Position numbers and translations under genes: made by a program
Notes under the pieces: generated by a model
Told to the model about the DNA's origin: nothing
The model's input: the letters and a program-made list of their open reading frames with translations, nothing else
Database searches by the model: none
Shown: piece after piece, positions 11,376-22,221 of the stretch
Numbering within the stretch: the stretch's first letter is position 1
How the letters are laid out: the number at the start of each line of letters is the position of its first letter
Source: Evernia prunastri
Lineage: Eukaryota > Ascomycota > Lecanoromycetes > Lecanorales > Parmeliaceae
DNA: 64,000 nt
NCBI GenBank assembly: GCA_003184365.1
Contig: NKYR01000063.1
Location: 157,682-221,681, forward strand
Reading direction: 5' to 3'

Positions 11376-12517
11376 ATGGAGGCCAAAGAGGTCATCGAGA
11401 AATCCAAAGCTCTCTCGAAAGCCACTGCGGCCAAAGATCCACCTGAGAACATCATTCGCATCCTTAATGACCTGAAAACTGGCGTCAAGGCGGACGAAGA
11501 TCTCCTCCGTTCCACGAAAATCGGCGTAGCCGTGAACCGCTCCAAGCAACACCCGAACCCTGCAGTCGCCCGTCTAGCCAGTGAGATCGTCAAGAAATGG
11601 CGCGACGACATCAGCAAGCTGAAGGGAAGCAGCCCCTCAGATAAGAAGAGTCCGAATGGTACTGCATCTCCCGTCCCAGTGAACACTTTGAATGGCAAGC
11701 CTAAGCTCAATGTACCCCCTGCGGAGCGCGACTGGAAGAAAGACAAGGTTGACATCGCCCGTACGAATCAAGCCACGCGTGATGGCACCATCGGTCTCAT
11801 ATACAACGGTCTCGCCTACATGTCCACCGATGCATCGTCAGACATCCTAAATAAAGCTGCTGCAGTCGAGGCAGCTGGCTTCGCGAAGCACGGTCCGGAG
11901 AATAACGCTGGCTACTCCTCAAGAATGCGTAGCCTCTTCATGAACCTCAAAGCCAAGTCGAATCCGAAACTACGTGTAGATGTCTTGAATGGCACCATCT
12001 CTCCCGAGCGTCTTGTTGTCATGAGCAATGATGAGCTGAAGAGTGCAGAAAGGCGCGCAGAGGACGCTAAGCTCATCAAAGAGAATTTGAAAGACTCTCA
12101 GATGCCACAGGTACAACCGTCCCGCCAAACATTTCCCTCATATTAGCGAAGGTGATCGATCAAGACTGACCGAGTCCTAGGTGGAGAGGAGCATTAGCAC
12201 GAGTCTGGAGTGCAGCAATCCCAAGTGCAAAGGTAAGTGTGAATCCAGCGCAGCCTCTCTCTAGGCTATCATCTTCATGTGAAGAGGCTTACCCTGTGAA
12301 CTTTCCAGGTCAAAAGACAGTTGCTTATACACAAGCTCAAACCCGCTCCGCTGATGAACCGTAAGAGTCGCTCTAAATTTGCTGCTAGCATCATGCTAAT
12401 ATCGTTTCACAGGATGACTACCTTCTGCGTAAGAGCGTTAATTCTATCCAACTGATTCGATGCTGACCTGTACGATAGGAGTGCACGAAATGTGGCAAGC
12501 GCTGGAAGTTCAGTTGA
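11376..12517 (+). CDS. DST1: Transcription elongation factor TFIIS
   Basis: Rescues backtracked RNA polymerase II by stimulating transcript cleavage. Five exons (11376-12110, 12181-12232, 12309-12360, 12413-12428, 12479-12517) give 297 residues. Domain I (residues 1 to about 80) begins MEAKEVIEKSKAL, which fixes the start although the frame is open further upstream. Domain II (about 115-240) contains 'ERDWKKDKVDIARTNQATRD' and 'MSNDELKSAERRAED'. The zinc ribbon has the invariant acidic loop QTRSADEPMTTF and ends CTKCGKRWKFS. Exon 4 is only 16 bp. The first cysteine pair reads C-SNPK-C, four residues apart instead of the usual two (see findings). Confidence 0.93.
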
Positions 12518-13259
12518 GCCTTGAAGTCTTCATAGCATTGATAAAGCATTTAGCATGGTCATACAGGCGTTCTGAGGCGGTGGAATACCCAAAGACGAGA
12601 TGGTGCAATGTCGGTGTGATAGCCGCCCCCCGGTGGCATGCCAGCGATGGACATGACATGTCTTAGCAGCAATGCTTACTAATGAATTCAACTCATGCAT
12701 GGTTTATTTTTGGGGATGAAGCATACTGTGTGATGGGTGCTCCTTCCAGATGAAACCAACTAATGTCACGGGAGCTTGATCCGAAGTCCCATATTCCTCA
12801 CGTTCTGAACACTAGACAATGCGCAACTCAACGGGCGTGAACCCTGGAGTTTAATAATGGTACGGTATGGTACCATGATTCATGTTTTGCACCTGGAGGT
12901 AACATGTACAAATCCCTTGAAACAACAGAAACATTCGTGTTTGAGTCAACATAGGTCGTTCTCCTATCTCCCATCAGAAGCTCGAAGCAATTCTCCCACC
13001 AGAGGCTTTTCATACATATCACTCCGACTGTGCGTGGAAAGTCTTGAATCATGAGTCATCCATGGAACTTATGCCTAGGCGACTTTGGCTTCTCGTTTCC
13101 TCACGCAAGGATCTTTGAGTCACCGATCATGTCATGGGTTCTCATACAACAAAGATTGGATTTTGAAGCTATCTCCAAGCTACACTCTGTACATTACGTA
13201 CACTGCACATGGGTTCCTTCCCTTTGAGGTATATATTCACACATCGCAGTATTCACACC
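12518..13259. other. Convergent intergenic stretch
   Basis: About 740 bp between the 3' ends of TFIIS and the minus-strand methyltransferase gene. Nothing supported is seen. Confidence 0.45.
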
Positions 13260-14934
13260 TCACGTTCCGATCATGACCGACGAATTCTTGTACCTAATCT
13301 TTCTTCAGTGCTCGTCCTGTTTCCATTTCAAAATATAAGAAGTGGTTGCCAGACTTACCAGCTCAGCATAGGGTTCTCCCTACTCCTCGTTGCCGTCTCC
13401 TGCACATACGCCCATCTCGACAAGAAATCCGAGTGGCTCATTACTTTCGTCAATTTACCAGTAATTGCTCGATAGATTTGTTCAATGGTTGCAAAATCCG
13501 TAGGAAAGAGGATGTCAAAATAGCCTTGTTGGACCTTACCCGATGTACCCTGTTAGCAAAGCTTTTCTTGGGATCGATGAACAAGAAGTGATACTAACGT
13601 ATGGCGTATTTACAGGCACAACCCGTCGCTGATACCTCGTTTGCACTACAGGCCCGTTGATACCTTTGACGGCATCGGGCAAAGCGTGGAAGTCGGAAGT
13701 GACAAGCTCGTGCTGAGGGAAGTAATCCCTCAGCACGTCGAAGAACTGCATCAGCCGCGTGGGTATGTACTCAGGTGTAGTCAAATTAGCTGCGAATGGT
13801 AACCTCGATTTGAGATTACGAATAATTCTAGATTCTCTAAGCGGGTGATTGAACGGGCGGGAGCACGCCGCATCCCGGACTTGCAGGAAACGTGACGCCA
13901 CGGGGTCGATTTGCTTGGTATAAAACTCAAAGAAGTCTCCAGAATTGTCGACTAGAACGGTGCCTTGCAATGGCTCTTCAGTGAAGGGATCGTAGCGTAT
14001 ACTGTCATGAGCGAAATTGTCGAAGACCTCAAGAGCGAGAAAGTAGCAGGGTGCGCGGACGTAAATGTCCCAAGAGAATATAGACTTGTTGATAATTTCC
14101 ACGTGCTCGGTGTGACCCCTTGATGAGGCATTTCGTGTGAGCTGAGAAGATTGCAACGATGCGAGCGAAGAAGAGATCTCAATGACTTTGAACTGCGTCC
14201 TAGCATACACATCGGGGTCAACGTCACGGATATAGTCCAGTATATTCAGCATTAGTGTTCCATTCCCCGCACCCAGCTCATATATTATGAGGTCGTTAGG
14301 GTAGTGCATGAGCTTGTAATTCGTGACAAGGTATCTGGCGATAGCCTCACCGTAATACGGTCGAAACAATTCGGTAGGTGTATGCCATAATTGTCTACTC
14401 TCATTAGGAAAATCGCTGTCAAGCTCGTCTTCGAAGGCCGTGTAGCGCCGGCCGAGCTGGTTGTGGAACTCAGGCTCGTTGGCCATGCTATTAAAATCGA
14501 AGGGTTGGCCTGGACTGAAGATTACGACTTGTTTGGGGAAGTAGCCGTAGTGTGGATTATAGAGGCTGTCTAGAGCGCCAGTAAGCATCTGTTGGATACG
14601 TCCAATGGAGAACACTACCCTCTATAAAGTCGCGTGCCAACATCTTCACCCTCTTAGGCCTTTCCCTCCGACTCCTCAGCATATCCGAGGTGACCATAGG
14701 ATACCTCTCATAATCTCGCAGCTTGTCCGGCGGAAATAAATCCGTCCGCATCTGCCAATCGCTTGTCTGTCTGCTATCGTCATCTCCATCATCTTCCTTT
14801 GAGTTTCTGTAGTATCTCCGCCCCAGCGCATTGACTATAAGTCGTCCAGATGTAGGCGAGCAGAAACGCAATTTGGAGCACGTCTGATGGGAAAGCAGAC
14901 GCCGGAAAATATTTGAAGCCAGCGGTGACTCCAT
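13260..14934 (-). CDS. Mitochondrial SAM-dependent arginine methyltransferase, NDUFAF7/MidA family
   Basis: DUF185 protein. Animal NDUFAF7 methylates the complex I subunit NDUFS2; the fungal role is inferred from that. Exons on the minus strand: 14619-14934, 13599-14569, 13359-13549, 13260-13293 (503 residues). A 49-bp intron ending at 14570 restores the family block ARDFIEDSLYNPHYGYF; two further introns restore the C-terminal blocks 'GKVQQGYFDILFPTDF' and 'RSRENPMLSWYKNSSVMIG'. The SAM site is 'IIYELGAGNGTLMLNILD'. The N-terminus (FRRLLSHQTCSKLRFCSP..., Arg-rich, few acids) looks like a mitochondrial targeting signal. The start could also be an in-frame ATG farther upstream. Confidence 0.88.
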
Positions 14935-15114
14935 GTTGTTCCTGCCTCTGTGCCCGGTGTGGGGGAAGTTCGAAAATGGGGGCTGTTCGGCGTTTAGGGG
15001 CTTGCCGCGCTTCTGGAGCTTCAATCCTGCCGCATCCGGCATCTTGCATGTCCCAACTCTTCGTAAAGTCAAAGTAGGAAACTGATAACATTTCTAGGCT
15101 TATACACCGGTTCC

Positions 15115-16611
15115 ATGGAGAACAGACCTAAGCTGTTTGCTGTCACAGCATTCGTAGCCGGCATCCTTCTGACGCTCGGTTACAAGGATTTCTACCCTGA
15201 CCTTGAATGGCGATTTTGGAAACGACGCAGGGCAAATAGGACGATAGCAGGTGCTGGACTCATTGAAAATGGTCAAATTACTTTGGTAGATCGTGAGAAG
15301 AATGGGTTAGCCACGTTGAAGGTCCCTCAAGGCATAGAAGCTTGCATTGGGAACACTCCATTGTTCAAGATAAAGTCGTTGTCCAACGAGACTGGGTGTG
15401 ATATATTTGCCAAAGCGGAGGTAAGCTGCAGACTACTATTAGCCAGAAGGCATTCGTCTGAAAGCCTCAAAGTTTCTCAATGGCGGTGGAGGCAGTCCGA
15501 AAGACAGAGTAGCCCTCAGCATGATCAATCTGGTAATAGAAATTCCATACTTTATTTTGCAGATTCTGAACGACGCGTAGGCTGAGGAGCAGGGTCTTCT
15601 GACACCCAATTCGGGGGACACTATCTATGAAGGCACCGTAGGATCTACTGGAATATCCCTAGCCACAGTCTGCAGAGCAAGAGGCTATCTAGCATACATG
15701 TAAGCTAACCCTTCCCAATACGTTCCCAACCACTTCGTGTCATCGTCATCCTAATACTCTCTTTAGTTGCATACCCTTAGACCAGGCAACAGAGAAATCT
15801 TCTCTCCTTCTCAAACTCGGCGCGGCCGTCGAGCGTGTTCCGCCAGCCCCTATTGTCGACCCCATGCACTTCGTCAACCGCGCCCGCACACTCGCAGCTG
15901 AACACACCGCCGATCCCAATCGGCCAGGTCGAGGCTACTTCGCGGACCAATTCGAGAACGAAGCTAATTGGCAAGCCCACTATGACAGCACAGGACCGGA
16001 GATTTTGCGCCAGTGCGGCGGAGACGTTGATGCGTTCGTTGCTGGCGCTGGCACTGGTGGGACCATTGCTGGTGTTGCAAGATACTTGAAGCCGAAATTG
16101 CCAAATATGAAGATTGTACTCGCCGATCCGCAGGGGAGTGGGCTGTATAACCGCATTAAGTATGGAGTCATGTTTGCGACGACGGAGAAGGAGGGGACAA
16201 GGAGACGGTCGCAGGTCGACACGATTGTAGAAGGTATTGGAATCAACAGAGTCACAGCTAATTTTGAAGCTGGAAGGGAGTTGATAGACGATGCAGTCAA
16301 GGTGGATGACGAGCAGGCTCTAGCGATGGCTAGATGGCTTGTGGAGAAAGACGGGATTTTCGTGGGAAGCAGCAGTGCCGTCAACTGTAGGCACGCAACC
16401 TCACCTTTTACAATTATACCAAGACTGACTCGAAAAAGGCGTCGCTGCAGTTACTACTGCACAAAAGCTAGGACCCGGCCATAGGATTGTCACTATTCTT
16501 TGCGACTCTGGAACGAGACACATCTCCAAATTCTGGGCAAAGGCAGGAGGCATTGGGGCCAAAACAGACAGCAAATTAGAAGATTTCATTGGTAGCCAGA
16601 ATCGTGATTGA
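15115..16611 (+). CDS. MCY1: Cysteine synthase-like PLP enzyme, Mcy1 (mitochondrial outer membrane) type
   Basis: PLP-dependent beta-family enzyme related to cysteine synthase. Yeast Mcy1 sits in the mitochondrial outer membrane through an N-terminal helix, and the same layout is seen here: residues about 8-23 (FAVTAFVAGILLTLGY) followed by a basic stretch. Exons 15115-15420, 15473-15532, 15581-15699, 15767-16386, 16439-16611 give 425 residues. The PLP lysine is in 'GGGGSPKDRVALS'; the phosphate-binding loop is AGAGTGGTIAGVARYL. In the second intron a nearer CAG at 15562 would bring an in-frame stop; the distal TAG at 15580 gives the expected INLAEEQGLLTP. It lies 180 bp from the divergent methyltransferase gene, also mitochondrial. 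Confidence 0.9.
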
Positions 16612-16965
16612 TGAAAGTCTTCCATGTCGGTATCATTCATCCTCCAAGTCAGCTCATGGTGTGGATGAAGCCACCCAGTTCACCATGTTGGAAGGCCGAC
16701 ACATGCCTCGGTGGACCTTCAGAAACGCAGCGTTATCTATTGCCCCCCCCCTTTTGGCCATTCTGTCGTACCAGGCTTGTCGAAGCCATAGCCACGTAGT
16801 TGAAGAGAAAGGGATCCGCAACTAATTGCAAGTTCGGAATTATGTGTATAGGAACAGGTGTCTACCGACGCCGTGCTATGCCATGATTTGGCTCACAGAG
16901 AAATAGTTGGCCGGCACTGGAGATTATCATGTCGTCAACAAGTAAAGAGAGCACCTTCGCTTCTT
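16612..16965. other. Convergent intergenic stretch
   Basis: About 350 bp between two gene 3' ends, with a C-rich tract near 16741. No feature supported. Confidence 0.45.
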
Positions 16966-19914
16966 TCAGAGATAGGAAAGCTCGTCCTCACTGCAATCAT
17001 CAATCGCTGTCCACATAGAGGAGAAGGATTGCGCAATGATATTCTGCTGGAGCTTCTTTGACGGCAATCGAGATGCCGAGAGCGTTTTGCTTGGTAGATG
17101 AAAGCCGGACTCGACGATATCAGATTCGATGGCCTCCTCGATCCGCTTCCGCGATGGAGTCACTGTTCCTGGAGTCAACCGCGAAGGCTGCGAACCAGAA
17201 CCTAAGATGGTAGTCTTCGTAGCTTCTTTGGGCTGCTTCCGTGCTGAAAAGGCTACGCCTGGGGTCATTTGCGAAGGTGGTGATTCGACGTCCAAAATAA
17301 TAGGCCTACTTGCGTCTCCTCCAAGTTCTGGCGCTGGAGTGCCTATTACGGGTGCTGCGTTCAGAGGCTGCGAGTCGGCGATCTCGGGCCCTAGGCAAGA
17401 CCTGACATCGTTGAAGACGAGCGCTGCTGATGCTGCATACTGGCTTTCTGCAGCAGTCATTGAAGGCGACCTGGTGGTAGTGCGGATCGCAGGGTTCTCC
17501 TGGTGTGACGAATTCGGGCCTAAGTCTGCCGGTACGCTCTTCGCAGCAATATAATTCTTTCTAAGAACAGCAGGATCCTCAGTCTCCGTAGTGGCCAACG
17601 GCTTTCTATTATGCGAGTGGCTTGATGGACTTTCTCTATGGTCCCCGCGCTTCTTCATCAGATTGCTTGTTGCAGCCAATGGTATCACAACTTGGACGAC
17701 CTGTCTTTTGCTAAGAGATCTTCTGGTTGTTTCAATGTTATGTTCACAAAGTTCACTTGACTTCTCATGGTCAGGTGATTGGGCTGCACCAATTGAGACT
17801 ACATCCATTTTCGATTTAGTCTTCTGTGTTCCTTCTTTCGTGGACCTTCTTCTCTGGATTACGTCTTCTGCTGTAGGAAGCAATGACTCTGCTCGCTGTA
17901 ACGTCGAGTGGCTGATTTTGAATTCTCTGGGCGAATTCGAAGTCTGAATTGCTGTAGCACACCCAGGCTGTAATTCAGAAGGAACAATGCCATCCTTGTA
18001 GGGCTCTGCACCCTCCCAATCGGGCTCAAAATTGACAGGAGTGGTTAGAGAAGATGCCCAAGCTCCGCAACCGTTCTCAGAGACGACTTCGAGTCCGTGA
18101 TCCGAACGAGTTGAAGCAAATCCTGTCTTGCGCCTGGTCACATCTTCGATCTCGAGCGGCTTTAAATTGTACGACTGATCCGTACCGAGGTGGGAGTCGT
18201 CCGCATTCGCCTTGCGGCCAACATCCATTTGATGAGAAGTGTCAGATGTTCTATTTGCGGATGTCTCTGGCGAATCAGTCCGTTTGGTTCTTCGCGTTAC
18301 CTCTTGGTCCCTGCGGCTCGAGCTTTGCTCAGAGCCACCGTGCACTTTCTCAATTGAATTGTGGTGGTCACTCGTCCTGGCAACAAGCTCACGGCTATCG
18401 TTCCGTGAGTCGTTCCCCCTAAGACTATGCCTTGTCTCGTGATCCCTCGTGCTGGGGAACGGCTCATTTATCGTGTATCCAATATGCGCACCAGCATCAT
18501 CAGATGTCAAACTGGATTCGTCCACGGCGTAGCCATTGGAAGTGCCATGCGTACCGCGAATTCGATTTTGAGCGTTCGTGTGGCGATCTCCAATTTGTTG
18601 GGTAGGGTTGCTCGAGCTCCGAACAAGACCCTCCGATTCCAGAATTCCTCCATTCGAGTGCTGCTGGACGGACTGCGGTTCTTTGGGTCTCCAAAGTGTA
18701 TCGTGATTACACTGTTGTGGGCGGATTCTGTCAGAAGCTAGAGGAGTCTCGCTGCGAGACACCTTAGGAAGCGATGTTCTGCGTCCTAACATCGCAGGCA
18801 CCTGCGGCTTCCCGCTCACCTTACCACGGGTGACCATGTAGGTCCAATGCGATCCAACCGTGTTACCATGCCGTTCTGGGAAGTAGGATTGTATGGCCGC
18901 ACCCGATAGATGCTTCGTTGTCTTTAAATGAATCAAAAGCTCTTCCTCCTCACGAGTCCATTTGAGTATCTTTCGGGTAGCGGGCTCCGACAAACTCGAG
19001 TCGGAGAGCTGTTCGTCTGCACTGTTCTCTTGACCGCGTGCGAACGACAGTGCTGGCTGATTTATTGAGTTACTACTTTCGCGCCTTCGCCTTCGAGTCT
19101 TCTTGGCTTCGGGTGCCCATAGCGAAATCCCTGCTCGCTCATCGTCGGAATATTCTCGCAGATCATCAACGTCAGCCAATCCAACCTGCTGTCTCTCTCT
19201 TTTCAATAGCGCGATATTCGGTAAGGGAGGTGATCTCCAAGCTTGCTCGGTAGCTGGCCCGTCTCTGAAAGCAGCCCTGTCCTTCAAAAGACACCAGCGC
19301 TCCTGAGCACTTAATCTATCTTTATTGTGTGATGCCCATTCAATATCGCTACTTGCCAACTCATCCTCATCATCATCTGAAGGTATTGGGACTACTCTCC
19401 TAGACTTCACGCTCAATTGATGTAGGTGGGACTCACATGGGACCTCGCCCATAAGACTGTCGGCATCAAAATCAGACAGCTCAGACTCTTCTGACCCTTC
19501 CCTGGCAGCTGCGTTTCCTGCCTCAAGTGACTCTAGAGCCGCCCAAGGTTCCATGCCATACTCGATAGAAGAGTGATCGTCTTCGCCATCGAAGTTTCCC
19601 AGCTCTCTGGATGAGTATTCAGCGTCCTCTGCATCTCTTTCACTCGTCATACCCTGTACATGACCATTGTTGACCACAATCTCCCCTGCATCTCTTTCAC
19701 TCGTCATACCCTGTATATGACCATTGTTGACCACAATTTCCCCTGTCTCCATATCTATTTCATCGCCTATGCCATCGAAATTTCTACCGTATTTCTCAAA
19801 TATTGATTCGAAGATCGACTTCAGTCGCAAGTCATTCTGAGCTCTCCGCGCATGGAGATCGATTTCGGGGTGGCTGCTTCCTGAAAGGCGCCGCTTCTTG
19901 AACGGTGGCTCCAT
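16966..19914 (-). CDS. SCM3: CENP-A histone chaperone Scm3 with Myb-like domain
   Basis: Centromeric H3 (CENP-A/Cse4) chaperone, the fungal counterpart of HJURP. Single exon, 982 residues. The N-terminal Scm3 domain (about residues 23-66) is clear: 'RAQNDLRLKSIFESIFEKYG' followed by 'GDEIDMETGEIVVNNGH'. Immediately after, a 19-residue segment is present twice in tandem (58-76 and 77-95). A Myb/SANT-like block lies at about 317-363 (KWTREEEELLIHLKTTKHL, then HGNTVGSHWTYM), as in Scm3 of other filamentous ascomycetes. The rest is long, Ser/Glu/Arg-rich and probably disordered, ending in an acidic DDCSEDELSYL. It is transcribed away from ATG6, with 208 bp between the start codons. Confidence 0.88.
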   Translation of the reverse strand: MEPPFKKRRLSGSSHPEIDLHARRAQNDLRLKSIFESIFEKYGRNFDGIGDEIDMETGEIVVNNGHIQGMTSERDAGEIVVNNGHVQGMTSERDAEDAEYSSRELGNFDGEDDHSSIEYGMEPWAALESLEAGNAAAREGSEESELSDFDADSLMGEVPCESHLHQLSVKSRRVVPIPSDDDEDELASSDIEWASHNKDRLSAQERWCLLKDRAAFRDGPATEQAWRSPPLPNIALLKRERQQVGLADVDDLREYSDDERAGISLWAPEAKKTRRRRRESSNSINQPALSFARGQENSADEQLSDSSLSEPATRKILKWTREEEELLIHLKTTKHLSGAAIQSYFPERHGNTVGSHWTYMVTRGKVSGKPQVPAMLGRRTSLPKVSRSETPLASDRIRPQQCNHDTLWRPKEPQSVQQHSNGGILESEGLVRSSSNPTQQIGDRHTNAQNRIRGTHGTSNGYAVDESSLTSDDAGAHIGYTINEPFPSTRDHETRHSLRGNDSRNDSRELVARTSDHHNSIEKVHGGSEQSSSRRDQEVTRRTKRTDSPETSANRTSDTSHQMDVGRKANADDSHLGTDQSYNLKPLEIEDVTRRKTGFASTRSDHGLEVVSENGCGAWASSLTTPVNFEPDWEGAEPYKDGIVPSELQPGCATAIQTSNSPREFKISHSTLQRAESLLPTAEDVIQRRRSTKEGTQKTKSKMDVVSIGAAQSPDHEKSSELCEHNIETTRRSLSKRQVVQVVIPLAATSNLMKKRGDHRESPSSHSHNRKPLATTETEDPAVLRKNYIAAKSVPADLGPNSSHQENPAIRTTTRSPSMTAAESQYAASAALVFNDVRSCLGPEIADSQPLNAAPVIGTPAPELGGDASRPIILDVESPPSQMTPGVAFSARKQPKEATKTTILGSGSQPSRLTPGTVTPSRKRIEEAIESDIVESGFHLPSKTLSASRLPSKKLQQNIIAQSFSSMWTAIDDCSEDELSYL

Positions 19915-20122
19915 GTTCTTATTGCAGGCTTCGTACTAGCAAAAGCAAGTCGCCATTTTTTCAAGCTAGTGGCTAAGTTATTTTCCTTTGATAGTGTTGA
20001 CGAAGCAGTGTAAAACGCGTGCAACCCCTCGAACATAAACACCGAGGCCCACGTCGGCAAAATTTCGGTATCCGAATACATAGAACCATCAGAATTCAGC
20101 AAAGGCAAACACGTTGAAAGCC
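19915..20122. promoter_or_regulatory. Divergent promoter between SCM3 and ATG6
   Basis: The start codons lie only 208 bp apart in head-to-head orientation, so the two genes must share or overlap their promoters. No defined binding site is recognised. Confidence 0.5.
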
Positions 20123-21803
20123 ATGAACTGCCAGAAATGTCGGACACCTTTGAAGCTTGATAGCTCGCTGCAGGACTTGAATCCTGCAGCTTTCGACCTT
20201 TTGACAGGTTTGTGGCTCAAAAGTGCTTTACTTGCGCACAAGCACTGAATGATACCCAGGATCCGCAGGTCATTCCAATGATCAGGCAACCAGTACATCT
20301 CGAGTACCATACCCTCACGAACGCAAGGATCTCTACGATCAGGTAACGCAAGATGCAACATCTCCATTGTTCAAAAGGGCCATTCCTGCTGCTCGGCAGG
20401 GGTTCGGTCCCCAACCTGCGGTTGCTGCATCGACGAAAGCCGGCTTGAAGGACAATCCGGCCATGTCTTTCGTGATGCTGACAGACTCGCAAGTCGTTCC
20501 CCCACAACGTGCTTTAGGTGACTACGAGGAAACGCGTAAGAACAAGATTTCGAAAGAAGCGCACAGTGCGGCAAATGAAGCCTCCAGTGATCCAAAGCAA
20601 ACACTGTCTCACGAGATCGAGTCGACCACTCGACTCTTCGAAATTCTCTCGTCCCGCTCTGACATAGATCACCCTGTTTGCGCTGAGTGTACCGACATTC
20701 TTCTCGCGCAGCTACAAAGCCGTCTTTCCGCGTCTACTAAAGAACGAGACGCCTACATTACCTTCCTAAAGACCCTAAATAACACTGTTCCGTCTTCATC
20801 CGAGATCTCAAATGCTCAAGCTTCCCTTACTTCATCTAAAGCCGCCGAAGCCAAGGCATTTTCTGAGCTTTTGGCTCTCGAAAAGGAAAAAGCGGCCCTA
20901 GACGACGAGGTTGCGACTCTAGAAGCAGAATCTCTCGCGCTGGATGAAGAAGAACAGGCCTTCTGGCGCTCCAGAAATGCGTTCGCACTAACTTTATCCT
21001 CCTTCCAAGACGATCGTGATGCCCTCAATGCTGCTTACGATCATGATGCTCAGCAGCTAGAGCGCCTTGAATTAACCAACGTCTACAATGACACATTTTG
21101 TATCTACCACGATGGGCCATTTGCTACAATCAATGGTTTGCGTCTGGGGCGTCTCCCGCCTCAGCTCAATGTCGACTGGTCGGAGATCAACGCTGCATGG
21201 GGCACAGCTGCTTTGCTTCTTGCAACCGTGGCAGAAAAGCTTGGGTTTACCTTTCGAGGCTACAAGATCAAACCTATGGGCAGCACCTCCCGGATTGAGA
21301 GATTAGAACACGGAAGCTCAGCTTCGAGGCAAACGCCTTCCAGCACGGCAACCAATTTCGTTTCCAACCCCAACCCGCACCAAGAACGTCAGCAATCTAA
21401 AGTCACCACTCTTGACCTGTTCTCGTCTGGCGATATTCCTCTAGGCAGAATGCTGCTCCATCGCCGCCTCGACGCAGGCATGGTCGCCTTCCTCGAATGT
21501 TTGCGTCAGCTTTGTGACTTTGTTGAGCAATCCTCGCACCGACTTCCTCACAACTCGAACTTGTCCAAGATTAACGACAGGGGTTCGCCCGCGAGCGATG
21601 CTAAGGTAGCGAAGCTAAAGGTACCTTATTCAATCACAAAGGATAAGATTGGGGACCCAGAAAAGCCTGATCTGATTGCAAGTATCAAGCTTGGTGTTAG
21701 TCAGGATGAGGCGTGGACTAGGGCGTGTAAGTACACGCTGACCTGTTGCAAGTTTCTTTTGGCATGTGCAAGTAATGTAGCTTGGGCTGGTCAGAGGAAT
21801 TGA
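20123..21803 (+). CDS. ATG6: Beclin-1 homologue Atg6/Vps30
   Basis: Subunit of the class III PI3-kinase complexes (with Vps34, Vps15 and Atg14 or Vps38) needed for autophagosome formation and vacuolar sorting. The first exon, 20123-20207, codes MNCQKCRTPLKLDSSLQDL, the typical fungal N-terminal CxxC and 'SLQDLNPAAFDLL' block. The second, 20260-21803, carries 'NPAMSFVMLTDSQV', a long coiled coil (roughly residues 190-270), and the BARA domain ('NVYNDTFCIYHDGPFATING', 'LPPQLNVDWSEINAAWG', 'SGDIPLGRMLLHRRLD'). Length 542. A second acceptor 9 bp downstream (exon from 20269) would also keep frame and drop three residues. Confidence 0.94.
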
Positions 21804-22221
21804 GAACGCTTCAAGAGTTATCATAGGTGTGGATATTCTTCTCGTCTCGGAAAGGATTTCTGCTCGGGGGCATGTTAAACATACAAATAACAATTCAAGC
21901 AGTTTCCAACCCATTTCAAGTCTAGTACTCCGCTTGAAATTCGCTCATCTTTAAGCTCGGATGATGGGGCAACCGTATTACCGTAAAGTAAAGTACTTTA
22001 TCAAACCGAGATTGTTACCATGACGCGCTTAGCGCGGTAAAATTCGCGTGCCATATTCATATGCAAGTCTTGTCTTGGGTCTTGAGTCATATCTATAATA
22101 AATACAATTATCCGTCACCCCAGGTACTGCAATCGTCAGTCTGGCAGTCTCCCCCATCCCATTCCCTTCGTCTCCAACAATAAAGATACTTCGTCGGGCG
22201 CTGTGGAGGCGCGCTCGAACA
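21804..22221. other. Intergenic stretch containing an open leader in frame with ValRS
   Basis: About 420 bp. From 22033 to the ValRS ATG the reading frame of the synthetase has no stop (63 codons) but also no ATG. See the finding on a possible non-AUG mitochondrial isoform. Confidence 0.5.

Noticed and set aside
13260..16611. Methyltransferase and cysteine synthase genes as a metabolic gene cluster
   Set aside because: Both are widespread housekeeping-type genes; adjacency alone does not support a biosynthetic cluster.
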